From Mangrovicoccus sp049603835 (GTDB lineage Bacteria > Pseudomonadota > Alphaproteobacteria > Rhodobacterales > Rhodobacteraceae): 64,000 nucleotides of DNA. Both the position numbers and the translations under genes were made by a program. The DNA lies in assembly GCA_049603835.1 (NCBI GenBank), contig JBMYSZ010000013.1, positions 1 to 64,000 of the forward strand, in the 5' to 3' direction. Under the pieces are notes generated by a model, which was not told the origin of the DNA, ran no database searches, and saw only the letters and a program-made list of their open reading frames with translations. Shown here one piece after another: positions 17,766-26,647 of the stretch (its first letter is position 1; each line of letters begins with the position of its first letter).

Positions 17766-18856
17766 CCGACGCCCGTCGCTTAGTGGTCAAAATCGGCTCG
17801 GCACTCTTGGTAGATCAAAAGACCGGTCTGCGCCGGGATTGGCTGACCGGCCTTGCGGCGGATGTGGCCGAACTACGCCGGCGCGGGGTCGAGGTGATCT
17901 TGGTGTCGTCGGGCTCGATTGCTTTGGGCCGACGGGTTTTGAACCTGCCACAAGGGGCTTTGCCGCTTGAACAATCCCAGGCCGCGGCCGCAGTGGGGCA
18001 GGTGCGTTTAGCTCGCGCTTATGAGGAAGCTTTGGGCGCGCAGGAGCTCTCCACCGCGCAAGTTCTTGTGACTTTGCAAGACAGTGAAGACCGCCGCCGT
18101 TATCTGAACACCCGAGCGACTTTGAAACAGTTGCTGAAATTCGGGGTGGTTCCGGTGGTCAACGAAAATGATACAATAGCAACCGACGAGATCCGGTTTG
18201 GCGATAATGACCGTCTGGCAGCGCAAGTCGCGGCCACGGTCGAGGCGGATCAGCTGGTGCTGCTCAGTGATGTTGATGGATTTTATTCCGCGAATCCCGC
18301 GCTTGATTCGACGGCGAAGCGGTTCGATGTGGTCAAAGAAATTACGCCAGAGATCGAAGCCATGGCCGGCGAAGGTGTCTCTGGCGTCTCCAAAGGCGGC
18401 ATGATCACCAAGCTCATGGCGGCGCGGGCGGCCACGGCGGCGGGATGCGCCATGGCGATCACTTTGGGCAGTGTCGATCGCCCGCTGTTAGCGCTAGAAA
18501 ATGGCGCATCTTCGACTTGGTTTTTAGCCGATACGGATCCTGCAACTGCAAGAAAACGTTGGATTGTGGGTATGAAACCCAAGGGAGAGCTGATAGTGGA
18601 CGCGGGCGCTGCCGAAGCTTTGCGTCACGGCAAGTCGCTATTGCCCGCAGGGGTGCGTAAAATCAGTGGCGATTTCGGTCGCGGAGAGCCGGTTTTGATT
18701 CGCGGACCCGAAGGGCAAAGCCTGGGAGCGGGACTTATTCGATACACCTCGCAAGAGGTAATTGCGATTGCGGGACGACATTCCCGTGACATCGCGCAGA
18801 TTTTGGGCTATCCGGGTCGGGCTGTGCTGATCCATCGGGACGATATGGTGTTATGA
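17753..18856 (+). CDS. proB: Glutamate 5-kinase
   Basis: A 367-residue enzyme for the first step of proline synthesis. The amino-acid kinase domain (about 1-260) shows VVKIGSALLV, VSSGSIALGRR, NENDTIATDEIRFGDND and GVSGVSKGGMITKLMAA. A C-terminal PUA domain (about 275-360, LIVDAGAAEALRHGKSLLPAGV) completes the bacterial form. The start overlaps the end of obgE and the stop overlaps proA (ATGA), so obgE-proB-proA is one transcription unit. Confidence 0.97.
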
Positions 18857-20118
18857 AGGATCTTGATACGATTTCTGAGATGATGTCTCACCTTGGTTTG
18901 AAAGCCCGTGCCGCGTCGCGCGAGCTGGCTTTCGCAACGGCCGAGCGCAAGCATGCGGCATTGATCGCTGCGGCGGAGGCTGTTTGGGCAGATCGCGAAG
19001 CGATCATGGCCGCCAATGAAGCTGATATGGAATATGGCCGCAATAAGGGCTTGTCGCCTGCGATGCTGGACCGTCTCCGTTTGGATGAAGCCCGGATCCA
19101 GGGGATCGTGGACGGGCTGCGGGCTGTTGCGGATCAGGCTGATCCGGTCGGCGAAGTGATCAAAGAATGGGATATGGCCAGCGGGCTGCATATTTCCCGC
19201 GTGCGCACGCCGTTGGGTGTTGTCGGTGTGATCTATGAAAGCCGCCCCAATGTGACGGCGGATGCGGGCGCGCTTTGCCTGAAATCCGGCAATGCCGTGA
19301 TCCTGCGCGGCGGCTCTGAAAGTTTCAACAGTTCGGCGGCGATCCATGCGGCTCTGGTCGAAGGGCTGAAAGCAGCGAATTTGCCTGCAGAGGCGATCCA
19401 GCTTGTGCCGGTACGTGACCGCGAAGCGGTGGCAGAAATGCTGCGAATGACTGATTATATCGATGTGATCGTGCCGCGTGGTGGCAAAGGTCTGGTCGGT
19501 TTGGTCCAGGCCGAGGCGCGTGTGCCGGTCTTTGCCCATCTCGAAGGTATTTGCCATATCTATGTGGATGCGGATGCGGATCTGGAAAAAGCGCGCCAGG
19601 TGATCCTAAACGCCAAAACCCGCCGTCCTGGTATTTGCGGCGCGGTTGAATGTCTGCTTGTGGATCGTGGATTTATGGAACGCCATGGCGCGCCCTTTAT
19701 CACGGATCTGATCGAGGCGGGCGTCGAAGTGCGCGCGGATGCGGATTTGGCTAAGATCGAAGGCACGGTTGCGGCCCAAGACGAAGATTTTGGCAAGGAA
19801 TTCCTAGATATGATCATCGCTGCACGGATGGTCGAAGGGGTGGATGACGCGATTGCGCATATCCGCACCTATGGCTCGCAGCATACGGATTGTATCCTGA
19901 CCGAAAATGATCAGACAGCGGGTTATTTCTTCAGCCGTCTCGATAGCGCGATCTTGATGCGCAATGCCTCGACCCAATTTGCGGATGGTGGCGAATTCGG
20001 GATGGGCGCGGAAATTGGCATTGCCACTGGCAAAATGCATGCGCGTGGCCCAGTTGGGGCAGAGCAGCTGACAAGTTTCCAATATCATGTGGAAGGCGAT
20101 GGCGCGATCCGGTCCTAA
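18853..20118 (+). CDS. proA: Gamma-glutamyl phosphate reductase
   Basis: A 421-residue aldehyde-dehydrogenase-fold enzyme giving glutamate semialdehyde from the ProB product. Recognisable parts are PLGVVGVIYESRPNVTADAGALCLKSGNAV, the LRGGSES segment, the catalytic Cys in the RRPGICGAVECLLV block and the C-terminal GPVGAEQLTSFQYHVEGDG. Length is normal and the start is coupled to proB. It ends opposite the convergent chpT gene. Confidence 0.97.
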   Translation: MKDLDTISEMMSHLGLKARAASRELAFATAERKHAALIAAAEAVWADREAIMAANEADMEYGRNKGLSPAMLDRLRLDEARIQGIVDGLRAVADQADPVGEVIKEWDMASGLHISRVRTPLGVVGVIYESRPNVTADAGALCLKSGNAVILRGGSESFNSSAAIHAALVEGLKAANLPAEAIQLVPVRDREAVAEMLRMTDYIDVIVPRGGKGLVGLVQAEARVPVFAHLEGICHIYVDADADLEKARQVILNAKTRRPGICGAVECLLVDRGFMERHGAPFITDLIEAGVEVRADADLAKIEGTVAAQDEDFGKEFLDMIIAARMVEGVDDAIAHIRTYGSQHTDCILTENDQTAGYFFSRLDSAILMRNASTQFADGGEFGMGAEIGIATGKMHARGPVGAEQLTSFQYHVEGDGAIRS

Positions 20119-20136
20119 AAAGACCGGCACCGCGCC
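20101..20136. terminator. Hairpin spanning the proA stop, between convergent proA and chpT
   Basis: CCGGTC (20109-20114) pairs with GACCGG (20122-20127), and the flanking GGCGCG and CGCGCC can extend the stem. No T-run follows on either strand, so it is only a candidate bidirectional terminator. Confidence 0.4.
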
Positions 20137-20145
20137 AATGGCCAA

Positions 20146-20742
20146 TTAATACACTGCGGAAATTTCCGTATCGCTGATTTGCAAAGTCAGCTTTCGGCCC
20201 AATTGAGCCATCAGATCCGGGATCAGCGCGAATTGCACCTGGGCGGGGGTAATATCCAGTTCCGTTTCAGGGCGGCTCAGGAGCTCCCATAATTCCGGAT
20301 CGATTTTCAGCTTATTGGCCGAGCCGGTGATCCGCCACTGGCCGTCATTCAGTGTCACCCGCGTTTCGCCGCCATAAGGCATGGCCGTTTCAAAACATTG
20401 CAGCAGCAAAAAGGCCAGCTTCACCATAGGCCGGGGGCAATCCGTGACCGGCATCCAAATGATATTCAGCCGTGAGCCCTGGGTCAGGTCCTGCAATATA
20501 TTGGCGATTTCATTGCGCCCCATAGACTGCCCTTCGGAGGCGGAGCCAAAAGCCACGCGGTAAAACCTGATCCGGGCATTCGCATTGGTGACGCTTTCAG
20601 AAATCAGTGCCATTTCCGCGCCATTCGCGCCGCTCATAGCCAGAAGCTCAAGACCATTGCCGATAGCCCCAAGCGGGCTTATCAAATCATGACAGATGCG
20701 CGACCCGATCAGGGCGTTTAAGTCTTGGGAACGGTTAGCCAT
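20146..20742 (-). CDS. chpT: ChpT-like histidine phosphotransferase of the CtrA phosphorelay
   Basis: A 198-residue protein with the dimerisation/phosphotransfer helix ICHDLISPLGAIGNGLELL at about residues 17-35 (phospho-acceptor His in HDL), followed by a degenerate ATPase-like domain. This is the ChpT architecture. In alphaproteobacteria ChpT passes phosphate from the hybrid kinase CckA to CtrA and CpdR, which in Rhodobacterales control motility, gene-transfer agents and related traits. It is transcribed away from the DUF3553 gene; only about 33 bases separate the two starts. Confidence 0.88.
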   Translation of the reverse strand: MANRSQDLNALIGSRICHDLISPLGAIGNGLELLAMSGANGAEMALISESVTNANARIRFYRVAFGSASEGQSMGRNEIANILQDLTQGSRLNIIWMPVTDCPRPMVKLAFLLLQCFETAMPYGGETRVTLNDGQWRITGSANKLKIDPELWELLSRPETELDITPAQVQFALIPDLMAQLGRKLTLQISDTEISAVY

Positions 20743-20775
20743 TGTACCACTTTCGCAAACTCATAGGTGTCCTTC

Positions 20776-20949
20776 GTGAATGCTCTACTTGAACCCGGAA
20801 TGTTTGTGCGCCATCCCCAATGTCCGGAATGGGGCCTCGGCCAAGTGCAGTCAAACACAGGACGACACATAACCGTGAACTTTGAACATTCTGGTAAAGT
20901 CGTTATCGACGCAGACAAAGTAGAGCTGTCCCTTGACCTTGAGGGATGA
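20776..20949 (+). CDS. Small conserved DUF3553-like protein
   Basis: A 57-residue protein with LLEPGMFVRHPQCPEWGLGQVQS and VNFEHSGKVVID, the DUF3553 pattern, related to the short beta-barrel CarD/UvrD-tail-like fold. Homologues start at the residue before NALLEPG or NDLLEPG, so I choose the GTG at 20776; an upstream GTG at 20767 would add three residues. It pairs head-to-head with chpT, an arrangement that seems conserved in this family. Function unknown; nucleic-acid binding is only a guess. Confidence 0.78.
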   Translation: MNALLEPGMFVRHPQCPEWGLGQVQSNTGRHITVNFEHSGKVVIDADKVELSLDLEG

Positions 20950-21088
20950 TAGCAGCAGCGTAAACACACAACCAAAAGGAGAGTCAAGTTTCACAAAGTC
21001 GAAGCAATCCTTGTGAAATTTGCAAAATTCCGGCCTTGTACGTTATTAATATCAACAATTCCGATGACTGGAGAATGAGTTAGTCATT

Positions 21089-21862
21089 ATGTCTCAGCCG
21101 GAATTCGAAGTCAGATTAGCCCAAACTCCCGAAGAAATCGCAGCGGCACAAGAACTGCGATATCAAGTGTTTGTCGAAGAATTAGGCAGTGATGGGCCGA
21201 TGGTCGATCATGTTAACCGCCGCGAGATAGATCAATTTGACCCCGATTATGATCATATGCTTTTGCTCGATCATGCGCGTGGGGCAGTGAATGGTTTGCC
21301 GGTCATCGGGGTTTACAGACTTTTGCGAAGTGATCAGGTCGACAAGATCGGCAAATTTTATACCGAAGACGAATATGATCTGTCGGTCTTGAAAAATTCC
21401 GGGCGCCGCTTGCTGGAATTGGGGCGGTCTTGCTTGCATGCGGAATATCGCGGTGGGGCGGCCATGTATCATTTATGGAATGGGCTGGCGCAATATACCC
21501 TAGAGCATCAGATCGACATTCTGTTTGGAGTGGCTAGTTTCCATGGCACGGATCCGCAAGCCTTGGCAGAACAATTATCGCTTTTGCATTACCGCCATAT
21601 GGCGCCGCCAGATCTGCGGGTGCGCACGATTGAGGCGCAATATCAGCCGCTTAATTTGCTGCCCGAGGATCAGATCGATCGGGCCCGCGCCGTGCGTGAT
21701 ATTCCCGCTTTGATCAAAGCCTATCTGCGCTTGGGTGGCTATATCGGCGATGGGGCCTTTATCGATCATGCTTTCAATACGGTGGATGTGTGTTTGATCT
21801 TGGATACGGATCGGATGAATGATCGCCAGCGTGCCATTTATACTCGTGGGCTTTCCGCATGA
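21089..21862 (+). CDS. olsB: OlsB, L-ornithine N-alpha-acyltransferase
   Basis: A 257-residue GNAT-like acyltransferase that moves a 3-hydroxyacyl chain from acyl carrier protein to ornithine, giving lyso-ornithine lipid. Family segments seen are LAQTPEEIAAAQELRYQVFVEELG, the DHMLLLD strand, LLELGRSCLHAEYRGGAAMYHLWNGL and FGVASFHGTDP. It overlaps olsA by 4 bases. The pair makes phosphate-free membrane lipids, important in marine alphaproteobacteria under phosphate limitation. Confidence 0.93.
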   Translation: MSQPEFEVRLAQTPEEIAAAQELRYQVFVEELGSDGPMVDHVNRREIDQFDPDYDHMLLLDHARGAVNGLPVIGVYRLLRSDQVDKIGKFYTEDEYDLSVLKNSGRRLLELGRSCLHAEYRGGAAMYHLWNGLAQYTLEHQIDILFGVASFHGTDPQALAEQLSLLHYRHMAPPDLRVRTIEAQYQPLNLLPEDQIDRARAVRDIPALIKAYLRLGGYIGDGAFIDHAFNTVDVCLILDTDRMNDRQRAIYTRGLSA

Positions 21863-22707
21863 GTGTGACATGGCAGTCCGAGGATCTTCCGCAATATCCA
21901 AAAGCTCCGCGTTTTGGCCGGGCTTTGGCTTTTGGCCGCGGGGTCGCGATTGCGGCCCTCTTTGTGTTGGGGATGATTGTCTTGCTGGCGCTACGGGCGG
22001 TGGAATGGCCCTTGATGCGGGCAAAGCGTCCGGTCAGCAAATATATTCCCTTTCTGGTGTGTCGCGCAGTTCTTAGAATTCTAGGAATCTCACTTCAGTC
22101 CGAAGGGATGCCCTGTAAATCCGCCTCGCTCTGGGTGGCCAATCATGTCTCTTGGTTGGATATTTTCATGCTCAACGCCATGGCACCGGTGATTTTTGTG
22201 GCTAAGGCAGAGGTGGCGAATTGGCCTGGGATCGGCTGGGTGGCACGGGCTACGGGAACGATCTTCATTTCGCGCGATCCCAAGGACAGCAAAGTCAATG
22301 CAAGGCTGATAGCCCGCCGCTTTGATCCGAATTTGCCGATCGTGCTTTTCCCAGAGGGCACCAGCACGGATGGGCGCCGGGTGTTGAAATTCCGCTCAAG
22401 CATGTTTTCCCCGGTTTTTGCCGATGAAACCCATACGCGCCGGGTCCAGCCGATCAGCTTGGTCTATCAGGCACCGAAAGGGGCGGATCCGCGGGTCTAT
22501 GGCTGGTGGGGCGATATGGAATTCGGCGAGCATGCGGCCAAGGTATTGCAGTTCCATCCGCAAGGCCGGGTAGAGCTGCAATGCCATCCTATTTTGCCGG
22601 TCCAAGAGCACAAAGACCGCAAAGACCTGGCCGCAGCCTCTGAGCTGGTTATTCGCACCGCCCTGAAACGCGCGCTTCGGCCGCCTCAGGATTTCTCCGG
22701 CCTGTGA
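21859..22707 (+). CDS. olsA: OlsA, lyso-ornithine lipid O-acyltransferase (PlsC family)
   Basis: A 282-residue membrane-anchored acyltransferase with an N-terminal hydrophobic helix (IAALFVLGMIVLLALRAV). PlsC motifs follow: NHVSWLDIF (H-x4-D form), GTIFISRDP, and FPEGTSTDG. It esterifies the hydroxyl of lyso-ornithine lipid. Translation is coupled to olsB through ATGA. It could have some phosphatidate-type activity, but the olsB partner decides the assignment. Confidence 0.92.
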   Translation: MSVTWQSEDLPQYPKAPRFGRALAFGRGVAIAALFVLGMIVLLALRAVEWPLMRAKRPVSKYIPFLVCRAVLRILGISLQSEGMPCKSASLWVANHVSWLDIFMLNAMAPVIFVAKAEVANWPGIGWVARATGTIFISRDPKDSKVNARLIARRFDPNLPIVLFPEGTSTDGRRVLKFRSSMFSPVFADETHTRRVQPISLVYQAPKGADPRVYGWWGDMEFGEHAAKVLQFHPQGRVELQCHPILPVQEHKDRKDLAAASELVIRTALKRALRPPQDFSGL

Positions 22708-23361
22708 TCACAAAGCGGCGTCAAGCGCTTTGAGAATGGCGACAGGGTCATCTTGCCGCCATAAATCGCTACCGAAAGCGAAAAAGTCCGTGATCTCGCC
22801 CAGCGACACCAAAGGCGCCAGATCTTGCGCCGCATCAAAGCCGCGCTCTAGAGGCAGCAGCGCCCCCTCGGCCACAACCGGCACTTCGATCATTTCGCTC
22901 CACCAGGCGAAAAGATCCCGCTCGGCTGGCTCATTGGCAATCAAGGGTGTCGCGGCCAGCGGGCCAAAGCTGACATAATCGGCCTCTAGCTCGCCCGCTG
23001 TCATGCCGTCATGGCGGGAATTGCCGCAATATGCGCCGATAATCGCGTCACTGCCCAGATCCTTGCGGGCCGTGCGCACGGATTTCGATCCATCGGTCAG
23101 ATGCACCCCATCAAGCCCAAGCCGTTCGACTAGCCCCAAATGGGTTTCGATCACCAGAGGCAGATCCCGCTCATGGGCAAAGGCGCGCATCACATCCGCG
23201 GAGCGGGCCAGCTGGTCTAGATCATCACTGCCCGCCCGCAGGCGCAAACACGCGATCTCGACAGCATCCACAATCTCGGCCAAAGCCCGTGGCACTTGCA
23301 ACTCGGGCATTTCGGCAGGGGTGATAAGATAGATCTGTGGGCGTTCTGGAGCGTCGGACAT
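22708..23361 (-). CDS. ThiE/TenI-like thiamine phosphate synthase family protein
   Basis: A 217-residue TIM-barrel protein. I start at the ATG at 23361 (MSDAPERPQIYLITP), since the longer frame upstream lacks family features and overlaps the divergent trmJ. Segments like YLITP, IACLRLRAG, GLDGVHLTDGS, IIGAYCGNSRHDGM, YVSFGPLAATP and VPVVAEGALL match the ThiE/TenI superfamily. Compared with true ThiE, the substrate loop GQxDxP is not obvious, so it may be a ThiE paralogue rather than the main thiamine phosphate synthase. Confidence 0.75.
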   Translation of the reverse strand: MSDAPERPQIYLITPAEMPELQVPRALAEIVDAVEIACLRLRAGSDDLDQLARSADVMRAFAHERDLPLVIETHLGLVERLGLDGVHLTDGSKSVRTARKDLGSDAIIGAYCGNSRHDGMTAGELEADYVSFGPLAATPLIANEPAERDLFAWWSEMIEVPVVAEGALLPLERGFDAAQDLAPLVSLGEITDFFAFGSDLWRQDDPVAILKALDAAL

Positions 23362-23477
23362 GGGGCGCGGACCTGGCTGAAAGCGGGCTGAAAGAGTGTG
23401 AGGCCCGCATCTAACGAGACCTGCGGCCTCTGGCAATGGCTTGCAGAGCGATCTCGCAACGCATAGAGCCATGATCC

Positions 23478-24212
23478 ATGACTTCGACCCCAATCTTTGT
23501 GCTCATTCGCCCGCAAATGGGTGAAAATATCGGTGCGGCTGCCCGCGCCATGTGGAATTTCGGCCTGGACCGGATGCGCATTGTCGCGCCGCGCGATGGC
23601 TGGCCCAATCAGAAAGCCGTGGCCATGGCCTCGGGTGCGGGGCGTTTGCTGGATGAGGCGGGGCTTTATGACACCACCGCCCAGGCGCTGGAAGGCTGCT
23701 CTTATGTCTTTGCCACCACAGCGCGCCCGCGCGGTTTGACCAAGCCGGTTCTATCGCCGGAACGGGCCATGCAGATGGCGCGTAGCCTGGGCGAAGAAGG
23801 CAAGAAATGCGCCGTGCTATTTGGCCCGGAACGTTCGGGGCTGGAAAACGAAGATATTGCTTTGGCCAATGCCATTGTCACTGTGCCGGTCAATCCGGAA
23901 TTTCCGTCGCTCAATCTGGCGCAATGCGCTTTGCTGACCTCCTATGAATGGCGCCGCGCCGCCGAGGCTATAGAGCCCGAACGCCTAGAGCTTGCCGGCG
24001 CTGATCTGGCCGAAGCCCATGAGGTGGAAAAACTGGCCGAGCATTACGAGCAGCGCCTAGAAACCGCGGGCTTCTTTTTCCCACCGGAAAAGGCGGCGGG
24101 GATGAAGGTCGTGTTGCGCAATTTATGGTCGCGCATGCCGTTGACCCGCGCCGATGTGCAGATCCTGCATGGAATGATGCGCCAAATGGTGCGCTGGAAA
24201 GAGCGGGGCTAA
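23478..24212 (+). CDS. trmJ: TrmJ-like tRNA (Cm32/Um32) methyltransferase, SPOUT family
   Basis: A 244-residue SPOUT-class 2'-O-methyltransferase. It has the N-terminal PQMGENIGAAARAMWNFGLDRMRIV, motif II VLFGPERSGLENEDI and motif III VPVNPEFPSLNLAQCALL with the trefoil-knot AdoMet site. The C-terminal helical part (about 170-244) is normal for the TrmJ/LasT group. It acts on position 32 of the tRNA anticodon loop. Transcribed divergently from the ThiE-like gene. Confidence 0.9.
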   Translation: MTSTPIFVLIRPQMGENIGAAARAMWNFGLDRMRIVAPRDGWPNQKAVAMASGAGRLLDEAGLYDTTAQALEGCSYVFATTARPRGLTKPVLSPERAMQMARSLGEEGKKCAVLFGPERSGLENEDIALANAIVTVPVNPEFPSLNLAQCALLTSYEWRRAAEAIEPERLELAGADLAEAHEVEKLAEHYEQRLETAGFFFPPEKAAGMKVVLRNLWSRMPLTRADVQILHGMMRQMVRWKERG

Positions 24213-24286
24213 AGCGTCTTCGCAAATCTTTGGCGGCAAAGAGGGCGAGGAACTAGGGCTGCGTTCTCTCGGAATGATGGGGGGGC

Positions 24287-25219
24287 TTAGCCCGCCCAGC
24301 CCGTATCCCGGAAAAAGCGCAGGAAAAGCGCGCCGGCGCTTGGGGCATGCATATCGGTGAAGCTGCCTGCCGGGGATCCGCCGCTCCAGGCATGGCCCAA
24401 AGGCGCGATGCCGGTCCAGCTTAGTTTGACCGAAGCGCCGGAAATTTCGCGCTCTTGCAGCGTATAGAGCCCCTCCATGCGCTGCGAACTGGTCTCGGGC
24501 GTTTGGTTTAGACCATGGGCGGTTTTGGCTTGGGCAAAAAGCTCCTCCGCGAAACTGACCGGCACTAACCCATCGGCCAAACCATGCAGCACAGCCACCG
24601 AACCCAAATCGCCAAAAGAGCGATGTGCTGCGGCGAGCTGATCGAAATGCAGTGGTGCAAAGACCTGGGCCAGCTGATCTTGATCTGGGACGGCGCGCAT
24701 AAAGCCGGGCAGGGGGTCTTGGGCGCTAAAGGCCGCCGGGAAAGCCAGCCCAGAATGAGCCGCAAAGCCGCTGATCCGATCTGGATAGGCAGCGGCGACA
24801 ATCGCCCCCATAGCCGCGCCAGAAGACAGCCCGATGAGCGGCGCGCGAGAGATTTGCAAATTGGGATAGTCGTCCCCCGCGCGGTCGAGCAAGTCGATGA
24901 TCTGCGCCGCTTGGCCTTTGCGGCCTTGGTTCTCGCTGAGCCACCAGACCCAACAGCCCGTGGGATTGAAGGACAGGATCTGAAAACTCCGGTCGGATTC
25001 CGGGAACAGGACCGCAAAGCCTTCGCTTTCCGCCCAATCGGCCAGACGGGAGCCCATGGCAAAATCCGCCGCCGTCTGGGCGCAGCCATGCAGCGCGATG
25101 ATCACCTGCAAAGGGCCAGAGCGGTCGGGCAGATACAGCACCCCGCCCAGGCGATCCGGGCTCGGGGTCATGCGGCGCCAACGATCGGGCCGGGCAAGGG
25201 TTTTGGTGGTTGTAAACAT
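24287..25219 (-). CDS. PHB-depolymerase-family esterase (alpha/beta hydrolase)
   Basis: A 310-residue esterase of the LpqC/PHB-depolymerase family: ALHGCAQTAADF oxyanion segment, GCWVWW, nucleophile elbow GLSSGAAMGA (Ser about 155), and a late GHAWSGG containing the catalytic His. No signal peptide is seen, so it may be cytoplasmic, unlike secreted PHB depolymerases. It could be a feruloyl/acetyl esterase or an intracellular polyester hydrolase. It is transcribed alone, convergent with trmJ. Confidence 0.82.
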   Translation of the reverse strand: MFTTTKTLARPDRWRRMTPSPDRLGGVLYLPDRSGPLQVIIALHGCAQTAADFAMGSRLADWAESEGFAVLFPESDRSFQILSFNPTGCWVWWLSENQGRKGQAAQIIDLLDRAGDDYPNLQISRAPLIGLSSGAAMGAIVAAAYPDRISGFAAHSGLAFPAAFSAQDPLPGFMRAVPDQDQLAQVFAPLHFDQLAAAHRSFGDLGSVAVLHGLADGLVPVSFAEELFAQAKTAHGLNQTPETSSQRMEGLYTLQEREISGASVKLSWTGIAPLGHAWSGGSPAGSFTDMHAPSAGALFLRFFRDTGWAG

Positions 25220-25497
25220 ATGGCCCGGCTCCTGCTGCTTTGCTCTTTGGTGGCAGCTGACCAGTGATCGAGCAAGAGGGCCGCCCCAAGGGATAGGTCA
25301 GATGCGACGGTGTATCCTGGGCATGCTCGCAGCTCACGCAGCTTTGGGGTCCCATTTGCGGCCCAACTTTGGGCGATGTCGGGGCCAATCCGCAATCGCG
25401 CAACCGGAACTTCCCCTAAGCAAGGGGCAAAGCAGCGCGGCCGGTCTTGCAGCCGCCGGGGCAGGCTTCTAGGTAGAGCCAAAAGATGGGGGATGTC

Positions 25498-26646
25498 ATG
25501 GCGGGTAAACGCAAGATCTTCGAAGATGTCTCGGCCGATGCCGGTTCCAGCCCGGCGCAGCCGCAGCCGCAACCTGGCATGCTGAGCCAAGGCGATGCCA
25601 AAGGGCGCGGCCTGGTGCGGGCCTGGCTATTTGTGTTGGGGCTGATGGTTGTCGCGATGATCTTGGTTGGCGGGCTGACCCGGCTGACCGATAGCGGCCT
25701 GTCCATCACCGAATGGAAGCCGATCACCGGCGCGCTGCCGCCGCTTTCGGCTGAAGCTTGGGATGGCGAATTCGCCAAATACCAAGAGATCCCGGAATTC
25801 GAGCTGCAAAACCAGGATATGACTCTGGAGGAGTTCAAGACCATCTATTGGTGGGAATGGGGCCACCGCCAGCTGGGCCGGGTGATTGGTCTGGTTTGGG
25901 CTGCGGGCTTTGCGGGCTTCTATTTCACGAAACAGATCCCCAATGGCTGGACCGGGCGGCTTTTGACCTTGGGCGGGCTTGGCGCTTTGCAAGGGGCGAT
26001 TGGCTGGTGGATGGTCAGTTCTGGCCTGTCGGGGCGCATGGTCGATGTGGCCAGCTATCGTTTGGCTGTGCATCTGGGCCTGGCTTTTGCGATCCTGGGC
26101 TGCATTGCGTGGTATATCATGCTGCTCTCGCGTGAGGCACGGGATCTGATGACCGCCCGCCGCGCGCGCGAGGCCAAGCTTTCGGGCATGTCCACCGGCT
26201 TGATGCATTTCGCCATGCTGCAAATCTTGCTAGGCGCTTTGGTTGCGGGCATTGATGCTGGGCGCAATTTCCCCGAATGGCCGCTTATGGCTGGCGGCAT
26301 CTTCCCGCCTGATATATTCGCCCTAAGCCCCTGGTGGTCGAATTTCTTCGAAAATGCCGGGCTGGTGCAATTCATTCACCGCCTTAGCGCCTATCTGCTT
26401 TTGGGCTTTGGCGTGGCGATCTGGATGAAGGCGCGCAAATCTGGCAATGGCGCGATCCGCACGGCGTTCCATTTGGCCGGGGGGCTTTTGGTTTTGCAGG
26501 TGATCATCGGCATTGGCACAGTGGTGCATGCGGCGCCGCTGCATTGGGCGGTAATCCACCAGTTTACGGCGATCTTGCTCTGGGTTAGCATCGTGAATGC
26601 AAGATTTAACGCATTTTACCCAATTGCTCAGTCTGTGAGAAATTAA
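25498..26646 (+). CDS. ctaA: Heme A synthase, COX15/CtaA family
   Basis: A 382-residue inner-membrane protein with about eight helices in two homologous halves. Typical segments are MVVAMILVGGLTRLTDSGLSITEWKPITG, WWEWGHRQLGRVIGL, GWWMVSSGLSG and VQFIHRLSAYLLLG; the His residues in these bind heme. It converts heme O to heme A for aa3-type cytochrome oxidase. An upstream ATG (25486) exists, but the ATG at 25498 has GGGGGA at a good distance, so I prefer it. Confidence 0.93.
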   Translation: MAGKRKIFEDVSADAGSSPAQPQPQPGMLSQGDAKGRGLVRAWLFVLGLMVVAMILVGGLTRLTDSGLSITEWKPITGALPPLSAEAWDGEFAKYQEIPEFELQNQDMTLEEFKTIYWWEWGHRQLGRVIGLVWAAGFAGFYFTKQIPNGWTGRLLTLGGLGALQGAIGWWMVSSGLSGRMVDVASYRLAVHLGLAFAILGCIAWYIMLLSREARDLMTARRAREAKLSGMSTGLMHFAMLQILLGALVAGIDAGRNFPEWPLMAGGIFPPDIFALSPWWSNFFENAGLVQFIHRLSAYLLLGFGVAIWMKARKSGNGAIRTAFHLAGGLLVLQVIIGIGTVVHAAPLHWAVIHQFTAILLWVSIVNARFNAFYPIAQSVRN

Positions 26647-26647
26647 C